From contig CM038214.1 in assembly GCA_021442155.1 (NCBI GenBank), forward strand, positions 25,321,808 through 25,385,807: 64,000 nucleotides of DNA. Reading direction: 5' to 3'. Below are positions 48,397 through 61,600 of this stretch, one piece after another; the stretch's first letter is position 1; each line of letters opens with the position of its first letter. The position numbers were made by a program, and so were the translations under genes. This DNA comes from Cymbidium sinense. Taxonomy: Eukaryota; Streptophyta; Magnoliopsida; Asparagales; Orchidaceae. Under the pieces are notes generated by a model. The model was given only the letters and a program-made list of their open reading frames with translations, made no database searches and was not told where the DNA came from.

Positions 48397-48890
48397 AAGA
48401 ATGGGTAGAACTTTGACGGCAGGAACATCGTCATCAAGCATGCCCAATCTAGATCTGGCAATGGAGGCGAAGGCAGAGGCGGAGGTTATTGTAGTGGTGA
48501 TGGGGGATCTGGGGCTGCTGGTGGATTTGGAGGTGGTCGTTGGCAGAATTGTGGTTATCTAGGTGGGAGGACTGACGGAGGTTACAATCATAGTGCTGAC
48601 GGAGGGAGAGATCAGGGATATGATGGTGGATCCCGCTACTCGAGAGGACGGGGTGGTTTTGATGGGAACTAAAGAAACTAAAGAAGGGCCGATCCAATTT
48701 GCTGCTTATGGAACTATGTCTTTGCAATGGAGATAGTTCTAGTTATTTAGGGTTTTTGATTTGCTCTATGTGTGTTCATTTTTTATCTATCATCGCTCAT
48801 GTCTTAGAAAACTTAATGTGTTACTTGGTTGATGAAATCAAAAAGAAGAAATGTTGAATCTGAATTTATTCTCTATTTCAATAAAAAAAA
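48397..48890 (+). pseudogene. GRP copy 15: full-length retrocopy in frame, stops at both ends
   Basis: The frame from 48397 holds throughout but has TAG at codon 4 (48406-48408) and a TAA in place of the Trp codon of NWRN. It reads NFDGRNIVIKHAQSRSGNGGEGRGGG and on to GYDGGSRYSRGRGG. The UTR is complete, ending in CTCTATTTCAATAAAAAAAA, slightly longer than other copies. Confidence 0.88.
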
Positions 48891-50132
48891 TTAAAAACTC
48901 TAAACCCTCAACTAAAACTTGAACCTTAGACCTAAACCCTAAACCCTAAATCCTAAGCCATAAAAACCCTGAACACTAAACCCTAAACCCAAAACCCTAA
49001 AACTAACTCTAAACCCAAAACCTTAATCTTACAACTCTAAACCTACAACCCTAAACCTTAAACCCTAAACCCTAAACCCTAAACCTTAAAACCCAAAACT
49101 TTAAACCCTAAACCCTAAACCCTAAACCTTAAACTCTCAATCTAAAACCTTAACCCTAACCCTAAACCCTAAACCATAAACTCTAAACCCTAAAATCCTA
49201 AACCCTAAACCTTAAACATACCCTAAACCCAAAATCCCAAACCTTAAAAACCCTAAACCCTAATGCCTAACCCCTAAACCCTAAGTTAACACTGAACCTT
49301 TAACCCTAAACCTTAAACCATCAAAACCCTAAACCTTAAAGCCTAAACACCAAAATTTAAACCCTAAAACTTAAACCCTAACCCTAAACCCTAAATTATA
49401 AACCATAAAAATCAAAAGACCTAAGCCTAAACTAAACAAAATGTAAAAATAAAATAAAAAATTTACCTAACTCTAAATAACATAAATAATTAAAATGAAA
49501 TAAAAATAAAAAATAAAGTAAAATAAAATAAATAAAAACCTTAACTAAATAGAAGAATAAAATAAAATTAATAAAAAAAACCTAAATAAAATAAAAACTA
49601 AAAATAAAATTAACCTAAAATAAGATAAAATAAAAGCTAAATAAAAACCTAAACCTAAAAAAAGCTAAAAATAAAACCAAAAAATAAATAAACAATAAAA
49701 CTTAAACCCCAAACAAAAAAAAAACTAAACCTAAAATAAAAATAAAATAAATAAAATAAAATAAACCTAAACCTAAACTAAAATAAAATAAATAAAATCT
49801 AAACCTAAACCTAAAATAAAAAAAATGTAAACCTAAACTAAATTATAAAACCTAAAAATAAACCTAAAATAAAAACCTAAAACCTAAACCTAAAAAAGAA
49901 AGTAAAAACTAAAACCTAAGCATAGAAATAGAAAGTGAAACTAAACTTAAAAAATAAAACTCAACAAAAAATAAACCTAAACCTAAAAAATAAACTAAAA
50001 TAAAAAACCTAAACTAATATAAATTAAAGTTAAATAAATAAACTAAACTAAATAAAAATAAAAAATAAACCTAAATTAAAAAATAAAATAAAATAAACTC
50101 AAATAAATAAAAAATAAACTAAATAAACCTAA
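48891..50132. repeat. Compound satellite between GRP copies 15 and 16
   Basis: A long CCCTAAA block (to about 49400) and an A-domain to about 50130, whose boundary motif is cut after CCTATTGGT where GRP copy 16 begins. No gene is visible. Confidence 0.86.
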
Positions 50133-50294
50133 GCCTATTGGTAATGGGTATATAGTCTGGAGATCTCGGGAACACGAGGCTTTAGCTAGCTCCAAGGAGG
50201 TCATTTGATTATCTCACTTCCCTGGTTTGTTATTTGGATGATGAAATCGAAAAGAAGAAATGTTGAATCTGAATTTATTCTTTATTAAAAAAAG
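50133..50294 (+). pseudogene. GRP copy 16: extended-UTR tail only
   Basis: It contains TAATGGGTATATAGTCTGG, the about 100-base segment otherwise seen only in copy 4 (12740-12830), then the second UTR end and poly(A) (about 50286-50294). The boundary motif, T-domain and all GRP coding sequence expected between the A-domain and this point are missing, consistent with one internal deletion. Confidence 0.85.
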
Positions 50295-51840
50295 ACCAAA
50301 AACACTAAACCATAAACTAAAACTTGAACCCTAAACCTAAAACCTAAACCCTAAACCCTAAACCCTAAAAACTCTAAACCCTAAACCCTAAACCCTGAAC
50401 CCTACAACCCTACAACCCTTAACCATAAACCTGTAAACCCCAAACCCTAAACCTTCAAAACCTAAAAATCAAAACCTAAACTAAATAAAACCTAAAAAAA
50501 AAAACTTAAACCTAAATAAAATAAAATAAAATAAAATAAATAAAAACATAAACTAAAACCTAAACCTAAACCTAAAAGTATAATAAAATAAAAAATAAAA
50601 AATAAATTAAAAAAATAAATAAAAACCTAAATAAAACTTATAAAAATAAAATAAACCTAAAATTAAAAAAATACCTAAATAAAATAAAAACTAAAGGTAA
50701 AATTAAAAAAAAATAAATCTAAAATAAAATAAAATAAAAACTAAACAAAAACCTAAACCTGAAAATAAATAAAAAATAAAATCGAAACCCTAAACTAAAA
50801 AAAAACCTAAACCTAAAATAAACAAAATAAAATAAACATAAACCTAAACTAAAATAAATAAAACCTAAACCTAAACCTATAATAAACTAAACCTAAACTC
50901 TAAACTAAATAAAATAAAATAAACTAAAAATAAATCTAAACCTAAACTGAAAAAAAAACCTAAAAAAAACCTAAAATAAAAAACTAAAACATAAACCTAA
51001 GAAAATAAAATAAAAACCTAAACCTAAACCTAAAAATAACAAAATAAAACCTAAACTTATAAAATAAAATAAAAAAATCTAAACAGAACATAAGCATAAA
51101 CCTAAACCTAGAAAATAAACTAAAATAAAAATCCTAAATTAAAATAAATAAACCTAAAATAAATAAACAAAACTAAATAAAAATAAAAAATAAACATAAA
51201 TAAAAATAAAAAATAAAATAAAATAAAATAAATAAATAATAAACTAATTAAATAAATAAACTTAAACCTAAAAGTTTACTTAATTAAAAAAAAACCTCTG
51301 AACCCTAAACCCTAAACTCTAAACCCTAAATCCTAAACCCTAAACCCTAAACCCCAAAACTAACCCTAAACCTGTAATCTAAATAGATAACCTTAAACCC
51401 TAAAGCATAAACACTAAATCTTAAACCCTAATCCCTAAACCCTAAACCCTAAATTCTAAACCCTAAAACTTAAACCCTAAACCCTTAAACTAACCCTAAA
51501 CCCTAAACCCTAACCCTAAAACCAAAAAACACTAAACCCTAAAGCCTAAAGCCTTAACCCTAAACCCTAAACTTACCCTAAACCCAAAGCTAACCATAAA
51601 CTCTAAAAACCCCAAACCCTAAAGCCTAAACACTAAACTTTACCCTAAACACTAAACCCTAACGCTAAACCTTAATCCCTAAACTTTGAACTCTAAAACC
51701 CTAAACACTATACCCTAAATGCTAAATCCTAAACCCAAAAAACCTAAAAACCTAAACCTAAACTAAATTAAACCTTAAAATAAAATAAATAAAAAAACAT
51801 AAACCTAAATAAAATTTTAAAATAAAGTAAAATAAAAACC
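50295..51840. repeat. Compound satellite, one GRP-less unit
   Basis: CCCTAAA block to about 50460, A-domain 50470-51270, boundary motif 51272-51285, long CCCTAAA block 51295-51745, then the start of the next A-domain. Confidence 0.86.
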
Positions 51841-54830
51841 TAAACTAAAACCTAAACCTAAACGTAAAAATAAAATAAAATAAACTAAAAAAAATGAACT
51901 AAAATAAAATAAATAAAAACCTAAACTAAAGTAAATAATAAAATAAACCTAATAATAAAAAGCCTAAATAAAATAAAAATAAAATAAATCTAAAATAAAA
52001 TGAAATAAAAACTAAATAAAAACCTTAACCTAAAAAATAAACGTAAAAAACCTAAAATAAATAAAAATTAAAACCCAAACATTAAATTAAATAAAAACAT
52101 AAACATAAAATAAAAATAAAATATACAAAATAAAATAAACCTAAACCAAAATTGAAATAAAATAAACTAAAATAAATAAAACCTAAACTAAATAAAATAA
52201 AATAAACTAAAAATAAACTAAAACATAAAACCTAAAAATAAACCTAAATTAAAAACCTAAAACCTAAACCTAAAAAAATAGAATCAAATCCTAAACTTAA
52301 AACTAAAAATAAAAAATAAAACCTAAACCTAAAAAATATAATAAAAATAAAACTCAACAAAAAAATAAACTTTAACCTAGACCTAAACCTAAAACTAAAA
52401 AATAAACTAAAATAAAAAACCTAAACTAAAATAAATAAACCTAAAATAAATAAACTAAACTAAATATCAAATAAACTTAAATAAAAATAAAATAAACTAA
52501 AATAAACATGAAACTTAAACCTAAAACCTAAACACTAAAGCCCTAAACCCTAAACCCTAAACCCTAAACCCTAAAACCTAAACCTAAACCTAAAAATAAA
52601 ATAAAACAAATTAATAAAAATGAACTAAAATTTAAAAAATAAAAACTTAAACTAAACTAAATAATAAAATAAAGCTAATAATAAAAAATCCTAAATAAAA
52701 TAAAAACTAAACATAAAATAAAAATAAAATAAACCTAAAATAAATTGAATTAAAAACTAAATAAAATCTAAACCTAAGAAATAAACATTAAAAAAAACCT
52801 AAAAATAAATAAAAATTAAAACCAAAACCTTAAACTAAAAAAAACCTAAACCTAAAATATAAATAAAATAAACAAAATAAAATAAACCTAAACCTAAATT
52901 GAAATAAAATAAACTAAAACAAATAAAATGAAAACCTAAACATAAACTAAATAAAATAAAATAAACTAAAAATAAACTAAAAAATAAAACTTAAAAATAA
53001 ACCTAAAATAAAAACCTAAAAACTAAACCTAAAAAAATAGAATAAAAACCTAAACCTAAAACTAAAAATAAAAAATAAAACCTAAACCTAAAAAATATAA
53101 TAAAAGTAAAACTCAACAAAAAAATAAACTTAAACTTAAACCTAAACCTAAAACTAAAAAATAAACAAAAATAAATAACCTAAACTAAAATAAATAAACC
53201 TAAAATAAATAAGCTAAACTAAATAAAAAAATAAACCTAAATAAAAATAAAAAATAAAATAAACAAAAATAAGCATGAACCTTAAACCTAAAACTGAAAC
53301 CATAAACCCTATACCCTAAACCCCTAAACCCTAAAATCTAAACCCTAAAACCTAAACCTAAACCTAAAAATAAAATAAAATAAACTAATAAAAATGAACT
53401 AAAATAAAATAAATAAAAACCTAAACTAAACTAAATAATAAAATAAACCAAACAATAAAAATCCTAAATAAAATATAAATTAAACATAAAATAAAAATAA
53501 AATAAATCTAAAATAAAATGAAATAAAAACTAAATAAAAATCTAAACCTAAAAAATAAACATGAAAAAACCTAAAAATAAATAAAAATTAAAACACAAAC
53601 CTTAAATTAAAAAAAAAAACTAAACCTAAAATAAAAATAAAATAAATAAAAGAAAATAAACCTAAACCTAAATTGAAATAAAATAAACTAAAACAAATAA
53701 AACCAAAACCTAAACCTAAACTAAATAAAATAAAATAGACTAAAAATAAACTAAAAGTTAAAACCTAAAAATAAACCTAAAATTAAAACCTAAAACATAA
53801 ACTTAAAAAATAGGATAAAAACCTAAACCTAAAACTAAAAATAAAAACTAAAATTTTAACCTGAAAAATATAATAAAAATAAAACTCAACTAAAAAATAA
53901 ACTTAAACCTAAACTTAAACCTAAACTTAAAAAAAACACAAAAATAAAAAACCTAAACTAAAATATATAAACCTAAAATAAATATACTAAACTAAATAAA
54001 AAATAAACCTAAATTAAAAATAAATAAAAGAAAATAAACTAAAATAAACATGAACCTTAAACCTAAAAGCTAAACCATAAACCCAAACCCTAAATAACTA
54101 AACCATAAACCCTAAACCCTAAAACCTAAACCTAAACCTAAAAATAAAATAAAATAAAATAAACTAATAAAAATGAACTAAAATAAAATAAATAAAAACA
54201 TAAATGAAATTAAATAATAAAATAAACCAACCAATAAAAATCTTAAATAAAATAAAAATTAAAAAAATAAAAATTAAATAAACCTAAAATAAAATGAAAT
54301 AAAAATTAAATAAAAACCTAAACCCTAAAAAATAAACATAAAAAAACCTAAAAATAAATAAAAATTAAAACCCAAACCTTAAACTAAAAAAACTTAAACC
54401 TAAAATAAAAATAAAATAAACAAAATAAAATAAACTTTAACCTAAATTGAAATAAAATAATCTAAATCAAATAAAACCTAAACCTTACCCCAAACTAAAT
54501 AAAATAAAATAAACTAAAAATGAACTAAAAAATAAAACCTAAAAATAAACCTAAAATAAACACCTTAAACCTAAACCTAAAAAAATAGAATAAAAACCTA
54601 AACCTAAAACTAAAAATTAAAAAATAAAGCCTAGACCTAAAAAACATAATAAAAATAAAACTAAACCAAAATATAAACTTAAACCTAAACCTAAAAAATA
54701 AACTAAAATAAAAAATTTAAACTAAAATAAATAAACTAAACTAAATAAAAAATAAACCGAAATAAAAATAAAAAAATAAAATAAACTAAAATAAACATGA
54801 ACCTTAAACCTATAAACGAAACCCTAAACC
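51841..54830. repeat. Tandem repeat of about 770 bp, four units
   Basis: Each unit is an A-domain ending in AAATAAACATGAACCTTAAA (near 52501, 53268, 54043 and 54790; spacings about 767, 775 and 747) followed by only 50-80 bases of CCCTAAA. Shared internal strings include AATAAAAATGAACTAAAAT and AATAATAAAATAAACC. The boundary motif and GRP are absent. It is a locally homogenised derivative of the A-domain. Confidence 0.82.
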
Positions 54831-55634
54831 TTAAACCCTAAAGTCCTACACCCTAAACCCTAAACCCTAAACCCCAAAACCTAAACCCTAAACCCTAAAC
54901 CCTAAATCCTAAACCCTAAACCCTAAACCCTAAACCCTTAACCCTAAACCCTCAACTAACCCTAAACCCTTAATGTTGAACCCTAAACCCCAAAAAGCTA
55001 AAAATTTAAACCTAAACTAAATAAAATATAAAAATAAATAAATAAAGAAACCTAAACCAAAATAAAATAAAAAATAAAAACTAAAATAAAATAAAATAAA
55101 TCAATACATAAACTAAACTAAAAAATAAAATAAACCTAAAAACAAAAATTCTAAATAAAATAAAAACTAAATGTAAAATAAAAATAAAATAAACCAAAAA
55201 TAAAATAAAATAAAAACTAAATAAAAACCTTAACCTAAAAAACAATCCTAAAAATAAATAAAAAGTAAAGCATAAACCATAAACTAAAAAAATAAACTTA
55301 AAATAAACAAAATAAAATAAACATAAACCTGAATTAAAATAAACTAAACTAAATTAAATAAAACCTAAACCTAAACCTAAAATATACTAGACCTAAACCC
55401 TAAACTAAATATGATAAAATAAAATAAAAATGAATCTAAATCGAAACTAAAAAACCTAAAAATAAACTTAAAATAAAAACATAAAACCTAAACTTAAAAA
55501 AAAACCTAAACATAAACCTAAAAATAAAAAAATAAAACTTAAACCTAGAAAATAAAATAAAAATTAAACTAAATAAAAAAGAAACATAAACATAAACCAA
55601 AGCCTAAAAACTAAGCTAAAATAAAAAAAACCTA
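54831..55634. repeat. T-domain and truncated A-domain
   Basis: CCCTAAA block to about 54990 and an A-domain to about 55630 that ends in AAAAAAAACCTA immediately before GRP copy 17, without boundary motif or leader. Confidence 0.85.
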
Positions 55635-55980
55635 GGGGATATAGATGTGGTTGGTGCAAAAGGTGGGAGGAGCATGGAGCTTACAAATGGTGGTAGAGGG
55701 AGAGATGGGATATGATGGCGGATCCTGCTACTTGATAGGAGGGGGTGGTTCTAATCAGAACTGGAGAAACTGATGAACAGTCAATCCGATCTACTACTTA
55801 TGGAACTGTGTCTTTATAGTTGAAATGGTTCTACTTATCTATGGTTTTTGATTAACTCAATGGGTGCTCATTTTTTATCTATGTCGTCACTTGTTTCTTA
55901 GGAAACTTGGGGTGCTACTTGGTTGATGAAATAAAAAAGAAGAAATGTCGAATCTGAACTTGTTCTATGTTAAAAAAAAA
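55635..55980 (+). pseudogene. GRP copy 17: 5' half missing
   Basis: It begins at GGGGATATAGATGTGG inside the Gly tail, fused to A-domain. The remaining tail has indels. The UTR is complete with poly(A) at about 55971-55980. The missing leader and RRM edge show a secondary 5' deletion. Confidence 0.85.
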
Positions 55981-57071
55981 TCTTAAACCCTAAACCTTAA
56001 ACTAAAACTTAAACCCTAAACCTAAAACCAAAACCCTAAAACTTAAACTTTAAACCCTAAACCCCAAACCCTAAACACCAAACCCTAAACTATCCCTGAA
56101 CCCTAAACCCTAAAAGATAAAAAACTAATGCTAAATTAAATAAAACAAAAATAAAATAAAATAAATAAATAAATCCTAAACCAAAATGAAAAAAAAAACA
56201 TAAACAAAAACCTAAACTGAAACCTAAAAAGAAAATAAAATAAAAAATAAAAACTAAACTAAAATTAAATAAATAAAAACCCAAAAATATAAATAAATAA
56301 ATAAAAACCTAAACATAAAAAATAAACCTAAAAATAAATAAAAAATGAAACCTAAACCCTAAACTAAAAAAAAATCTTTAACATAAAATAAAAATAAAAT
56401 AAGCAAAATAAAATAAACCTAAACCTAAACTAAAATAAATAAAACCTAAACCTAAACCAAAACTAAATAAAATCAAATAAACTAAAAATAAACCTAAACC
56501 TAAACTAAAAAATAAAACAAAAAAATATACCTAAAATAAAAACCTAAAACTTAAACCTAAAAAAATAAAATAAATACCTAAACTTAAACATAAAAAAAAA
56601 TCTAAACCTAAAAAATAAAATAAAAATAAAACTCAACTAAAAATAAACCTAAACCTAAAAAATATAGTAAAATAAATAAACAAAACTAAATAAAAATAAA
56701 AAATATACCTATATTAAAATAAAAAATGAAATAAATACAAACAAATAAAAAATAAACAAAATAAACTAAATAGACCTAAACCTACCAGTTTACTTAATTT
56801 TAAAAAAAAACCTTAAACCCTAAACCGTAATCCCTAAACCATAAACCCTAAACCTACAACCCTAAACCCTAAACCCTAAACCCTAAACCCTAAAACTAAA
56901 CCCTAAAACCAAAACCCAAAACCCAAAACCCAAAACCCAAAACCCTAAACCCTATAACCTACAACCCTAAACCCTAAACCCCAAACCCTAAAACCTAAAC
57001 CCTAAACTATCCCTAAACCCTAAACTCTATACTAACCCTAAACCCTAAACCCTAAACTAACCTTAAACCAT
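55981..57071. repeat. Compound satellite between GRP copies 17 and 18
   Basis: CCCTAAA block, A-domain 56130-56780, boundary motif 56785-56800, CCCTAAA block to 57071 including a run of the variant CCCAAAA (about 56913-56944). No gene is visible. Confidence 0.86.
56913..56944 (+). repeat. Variant telomere-like run (CCCAAAA)n
   Basis: Four to five consecutive CCCAAAA heptamers, each with the T of CCCTAAA changed to A, flanked by ordinary repeats. A shared variant in neighbouring repeats indicates local slippage amplification. Confidence 0.8.
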
Positions 57072-57504
57072 AATAATGGGTAGAACCTGATGTGAACATC
57101 ACCACAATTAGCTCAATAAGTCGATAAAAGTGAAAGGTGGTTATTGGTGGTATGGGGATCTAGAGGTGATGGTGGATATGGAGGTGGTGGTCAAAGCAAA
57201 GGGTGGTCATGGAGGCAAGAGGAGGGATGAGGTTACAACTGTGGTGGCGAGGGAGAGGTGAGGATATGATGGTGGATCCTTCTTCGAGAAGTGGTTCTGA
57301 TGGGAATTAGAGAAACAAAAGAATGGCTGATTCAATCTGCCGCTTATGGAACTGTATTTACATTAGATGATTCTACTTTTTAGGTTTTGATTTGCCCTAT
57401 GGGTGCTCATTTTTATCTATGTCATCGCTGAGTCTAAAACTTAGGTGCTACTTGTTGATGAAATCAAAGAGAAGAATATGAATTTATTCACAATTTAAAA
57501 AAAA
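57072..57504 (+). pseudogene. GRP copy 18: full-span retrocopy with many small deletions
   Basis: It begins AATAATGGGTAGAACC and spans to poly(A) near 57497-57504, but many one- to ten-base losses occur in both the coding part and the UTR. It is shorter than the reference by about 60 bases and is the most eroded full-span copy. The normal leader upstream is also missing. Confidence 0.85.
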
Positions 57505-57721
57505 CTTTTAACCCTAAACCCTAAACTAATACTTAAACCCTAAACCTAAAACTTAAACCCAAAACCCTAAACCTAAACACTAAACCCTAAAACCAAAACC
57601 CTAAATCCTAAACCCTAAACCCTAAACCCTAAAACCCTAAGTCCTAAAACCTACAACCTAAATCCTAAACCTAACCTCTCCCCCCCACCCCAAACCCTAA
57701 ACCTTAAACTATACCCTAAAC
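57505..57721. repeat. Short T-domain
   Basis: Degenerate CCCTAAA repeats, ending with a C-run (CTCTCCCCCCCACCCC, about 57677-57692). Confidence 0.85.
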
Positions 57722-57838
57722 CTTGAAGAAAGATGTCATTAAGAGTAGATCTAAATAATGACTAATCCTAACAAAGTTATGGCAGCTAGAGAAAATGTCT
57801 CCAAGAGACTTTCCCTTAATTATTAGAGATTTGAATAC
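57722..57838. other. Short unique insert, unidentified
   Basis: About 115 bases that are neither telomere-like nor AT satellite (contains AAGATGTCATTAAGAGTAG and GAAAATGTCTCCAAGAGAC). It has no open frame of note and no known family. CCCTAAACCC resumes for a few bases after it. Confidence 0.5.
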
Positions 57839-57849
57839 CCTAAACCCTA

Positions 57850-58665
57850 ACCATAAATCATATTATAATACCATATATTATAGTATAATGTAGCATCATA
57901 TATTTGAGCATGTAGTGATGTGTTTTGGATGTTAAGATATTTTGAAATGTTTTAGTATATGGTAAATAGTCTATATTAACATAAATCATAAAAATATTGA
58001 TTTAATAAATTTGATGATGAAATTTATTAAATTTGAAGTGGGAATTAGGTTGTTGTACCAAAGGTGTGCTATGCCATTTGTAGTCTAAAAAGTAAGATTT
58101 TATGTTCAAAATAAACTTTATATGTTGTAGCATAGTATATCATAATATATCATAATATATTATTCTGCACATTTTAAATTCTTGCAGTATTTTACAATCA
58201 TGCAGTCAAGCCTACACTAGCATTATTTATAAAATGTTGATTTAGACTTCAAAATGGTGGAATTTGGCCATTCATAATAAAAGAAAATGGCATCATAATA
58301 TATTATTTCAATTTAAAATATGTAAGTGATAATGACTAAAATCTATAGTTTTTCATTGTTTAGACTAATTTTATGGTTTTTTATCTTGCAATCCCTTGTG
58401 ATGTGATATGCAATATAATATAATATAATATGTTATAGTGTATTATAATGGATACCACACAAAAGATCATGCATTATGCATACTATTGTGTATTACTACT
58501 TGTTGTTTAGCATATTTTAGTTTCTTATAGTATGATGTAGTAGAGTTTGTACTGGTATAATTCATAAAAATATTGATTTATAGGATGAGATGATGGATTT
58601 GGACAAATTTAAGGTGTTTATGGAACATCATCATGGTGTGTCATTTATAGCAAAAATATAATAAA
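57850..58665. repeat. AT-rich satellite of about 335 bp, block 2
   Basis: Same family as 35263-36115. Monomer starts lie near 57951, 58187 (a shortened monomer) and 58520. The last partial monomer matches the first full monomer of block 1 almost base for base over about 100 bases. It ends inside a monomer, where A-domain sequence resumes at about 58665. Confidence 0.75.
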
Positions 58666-61600
58666 TAAAACCTAAACTAAAAAAAATAAAAACTTAAATA
58701 AAATAAAAACTAAACCTAAAATAAAAATAGAATAAACTTAAAAAAATAAAATAAAACAAATAAAAAACCTAAACCTAAAAATAAACCTAAAAATAAAAAA
58801 AAAAAAATTAAAATCAAAACCTAAACCCTAAACTAAGAAAAAAACTAAACCTAAAATAAAAATAAAATAAACCTAAACCTAAACTAAAAGAAACTAAACT
58901 AAGATAAATAAAACCTAAATCTAAACTTAAAATACACTAAACCTGAACCTAAACCTAAAGCCTAATTAAAATAAAATAAACTAAAAGTAAACCTGAACCT
59001 AAACTAAAACATAAAACCTAAAAATAAACCTAAAATAAAAACTTAAAACCTAAACCTTAAAAAATCAAATAAAATAAAAACCTAAACCTAAACCTAAAAA
59101 TAAAAAATAAAACATTAACCTTAAAAATATAAGAAAAATTAAACTAATTTAAAACATAAACCTAAACCTAAACCTAAATTTAAAAAATAAACTAAAATAA
59201 AAAAACCTAAACTAAATTAAATAAACTAAACTAAATAAAAATAAAAACAAACCTAAATAAAAATAAAAAATAAATTAAACTAAAATAAATAAAATAAATA
59301 AAACTAAACCTATGAGTTTACTTAATTTAAAAAAAACCCTAACCCTAAACCCAAAACCCTAAAACTAACCCTAAACCTTAAACCTTGAACCCTAAACCTA
59401 AAACCCTAAACCTACAACACTAAACTATAAACCCTAAACCTTAAAACCCTAAACCTTAGACCCTAAACCCTCTAACCCTAAACCCTAAAACCCTAAACCT
59501 AAAACCCAAAACCCTAAACCTTAAACCCTAAACCCTAAAACCTATGACCCTAAACCCTAAATCCTAAACCCTAAAAACCTAAACCTAAACTAAATAAAAC
59601 ATAAAAAATTAAATAAATAAAAAAACCTAAATCTAAATAAAATAAAAAATAAAATAAAATAAAAACCTTAACCTAAACCTAAATGTAAAAATAAAATAAA
59701 ATAAAAAATAAAAACTAAACTAAAATAAAATAAATAAAAACCTAAATTAAACTAAAAATTAAATCATTCTAAAATAAAAAATAAATAAAATAAAAAAAAA
59801 TAAATAAAATAATAAAAACTAAATAAAACCAAAATCTAAAAAATAAACCTAAAAATAAACAAAAAAATAAAACCTAAACCCTAAAATAAACAAAATAAAA
59901 CCTAAACATGAACCTAAAATAAAATAAACATAAACCCTAAACTAAATAAAATAAAATATACTAAAAATAAAAGAAACCTAAACTAAAAAATAAAACCTAA
60001 AAATAAACCTAAAATAAAAACCTAAAACCAAAACCTAAAATAATAAAATACAAACCTAAACATAAACCAAAAAATTAAAAAAAAATTAAACCTAAAATAA
60101 AAAAATAAAACAAAACTAATAAATAAGCATAAATAGAAACCTAAACCTAAAAATATTCTAAAATAAAAACCAAAATGAAAATGAAATAAAACTAAAATAA
60201 ATAAACTAAATTAAATAAAAAAAACAAAGCTAAATATAAATAAGATATAAAATAAATAACAAACAAAAATAAATTAAATAAACCTAAACCTATCAGTTTA
60301 CTTAATTTAAAAAAAAAACCCTAAACCCTAAACCCTAAACCCTAAACCTACAATCTTAAACCTACAACCCTAAACCCTAAACCCTAAACACTAAATGCTA
60401 AAATACTATAAACCTTGAACCTTAAACCCTAAATCCTAAATCACTAAAACCAAAACCATAAGCCCTAACCCTAACATTAAACCCTAAACCTTAAACACAA
60501 AACCCTAAACCCTAAAACCCTAAACACTAAACCCTAAACCATAAATCCTAAAAACCCTAAACTCTAAACCCTAAACCCTAAACTAACCTTAAGACTTAAG
60601 CTAACCCTAAACCCTAAACCCTAAAATTCTAAAAACCTAAACATAAACTAAATAAAATGTAATAATAAAATACATAAAAAAAACTTAAACTTAGATAAAA
60701 TAAAATAAAAACTTAAACCTAAACATAAAAATAAAATAAAAACTAAACTAAAATAAAATAAATAAGAACCTAAACTAAACTAAAAAAATAAAATAAACCT
60801 AAGAACAAAAAACATAAATAACATTAAAACTAAACATAAAATAAAAATAAAATAAACTTAAAAATAAATATAAAATAAACCTAAACCCTAAAATAAAAAT
60901 AAATCAAAATCAAAAATAAAAATAAAATAAATAAAATAAAATAAACCTAAATCTAAACTAAAATAAACTAAATAAAAATAAATAAAATCTAAACCTAAAC
61001 CTAAAATAAACTAAACTTGAACCAAAACCTAAACTAAATAAAATAAGATAAACTAAAAATAATCCTAAATCTAAAATAATAAAAAAAACTTAAAAATAAA
61101 CCTAAATAATAACCTAAAACCTGAACCTTAAAAAAATAAAATAAAAACCTAAACCTAAACCTAAAAATAAAAAATAAAAACTAAACCTAAATAGTAAAAT
61201 AAAAATAAGCCTAAACTTAAAAAAGAAACTAAAATAATAAACCTAAAATAAAATAAATAAATTGAAAATTAATAAACTAAACTAAATAAAAATAAAAATA
61301 AATTAAAATAAAAATAAGAAATTAAATAAACAAAAATATATAAAAAATAATGTAAATAAACCTAAACCTATCACTTTACTTAATTTTTATAAAAAAAACC
61401 TAAACCCTAAATTCTAAAATGTAAGCCCAAAACATTAAACCCTAAAACAAACCCTAAGCCATAAAAAACACTAAACTAACCCTACACCCTAAGCTAACCC
61501 TAAACACTAAATCATAAATTCTAAAAACTCTAAACTCTAAAGCCTAAACACTATACCTTAACCCTAAACCCTAACCCTAAACCCTAACCATAAACCCTAA

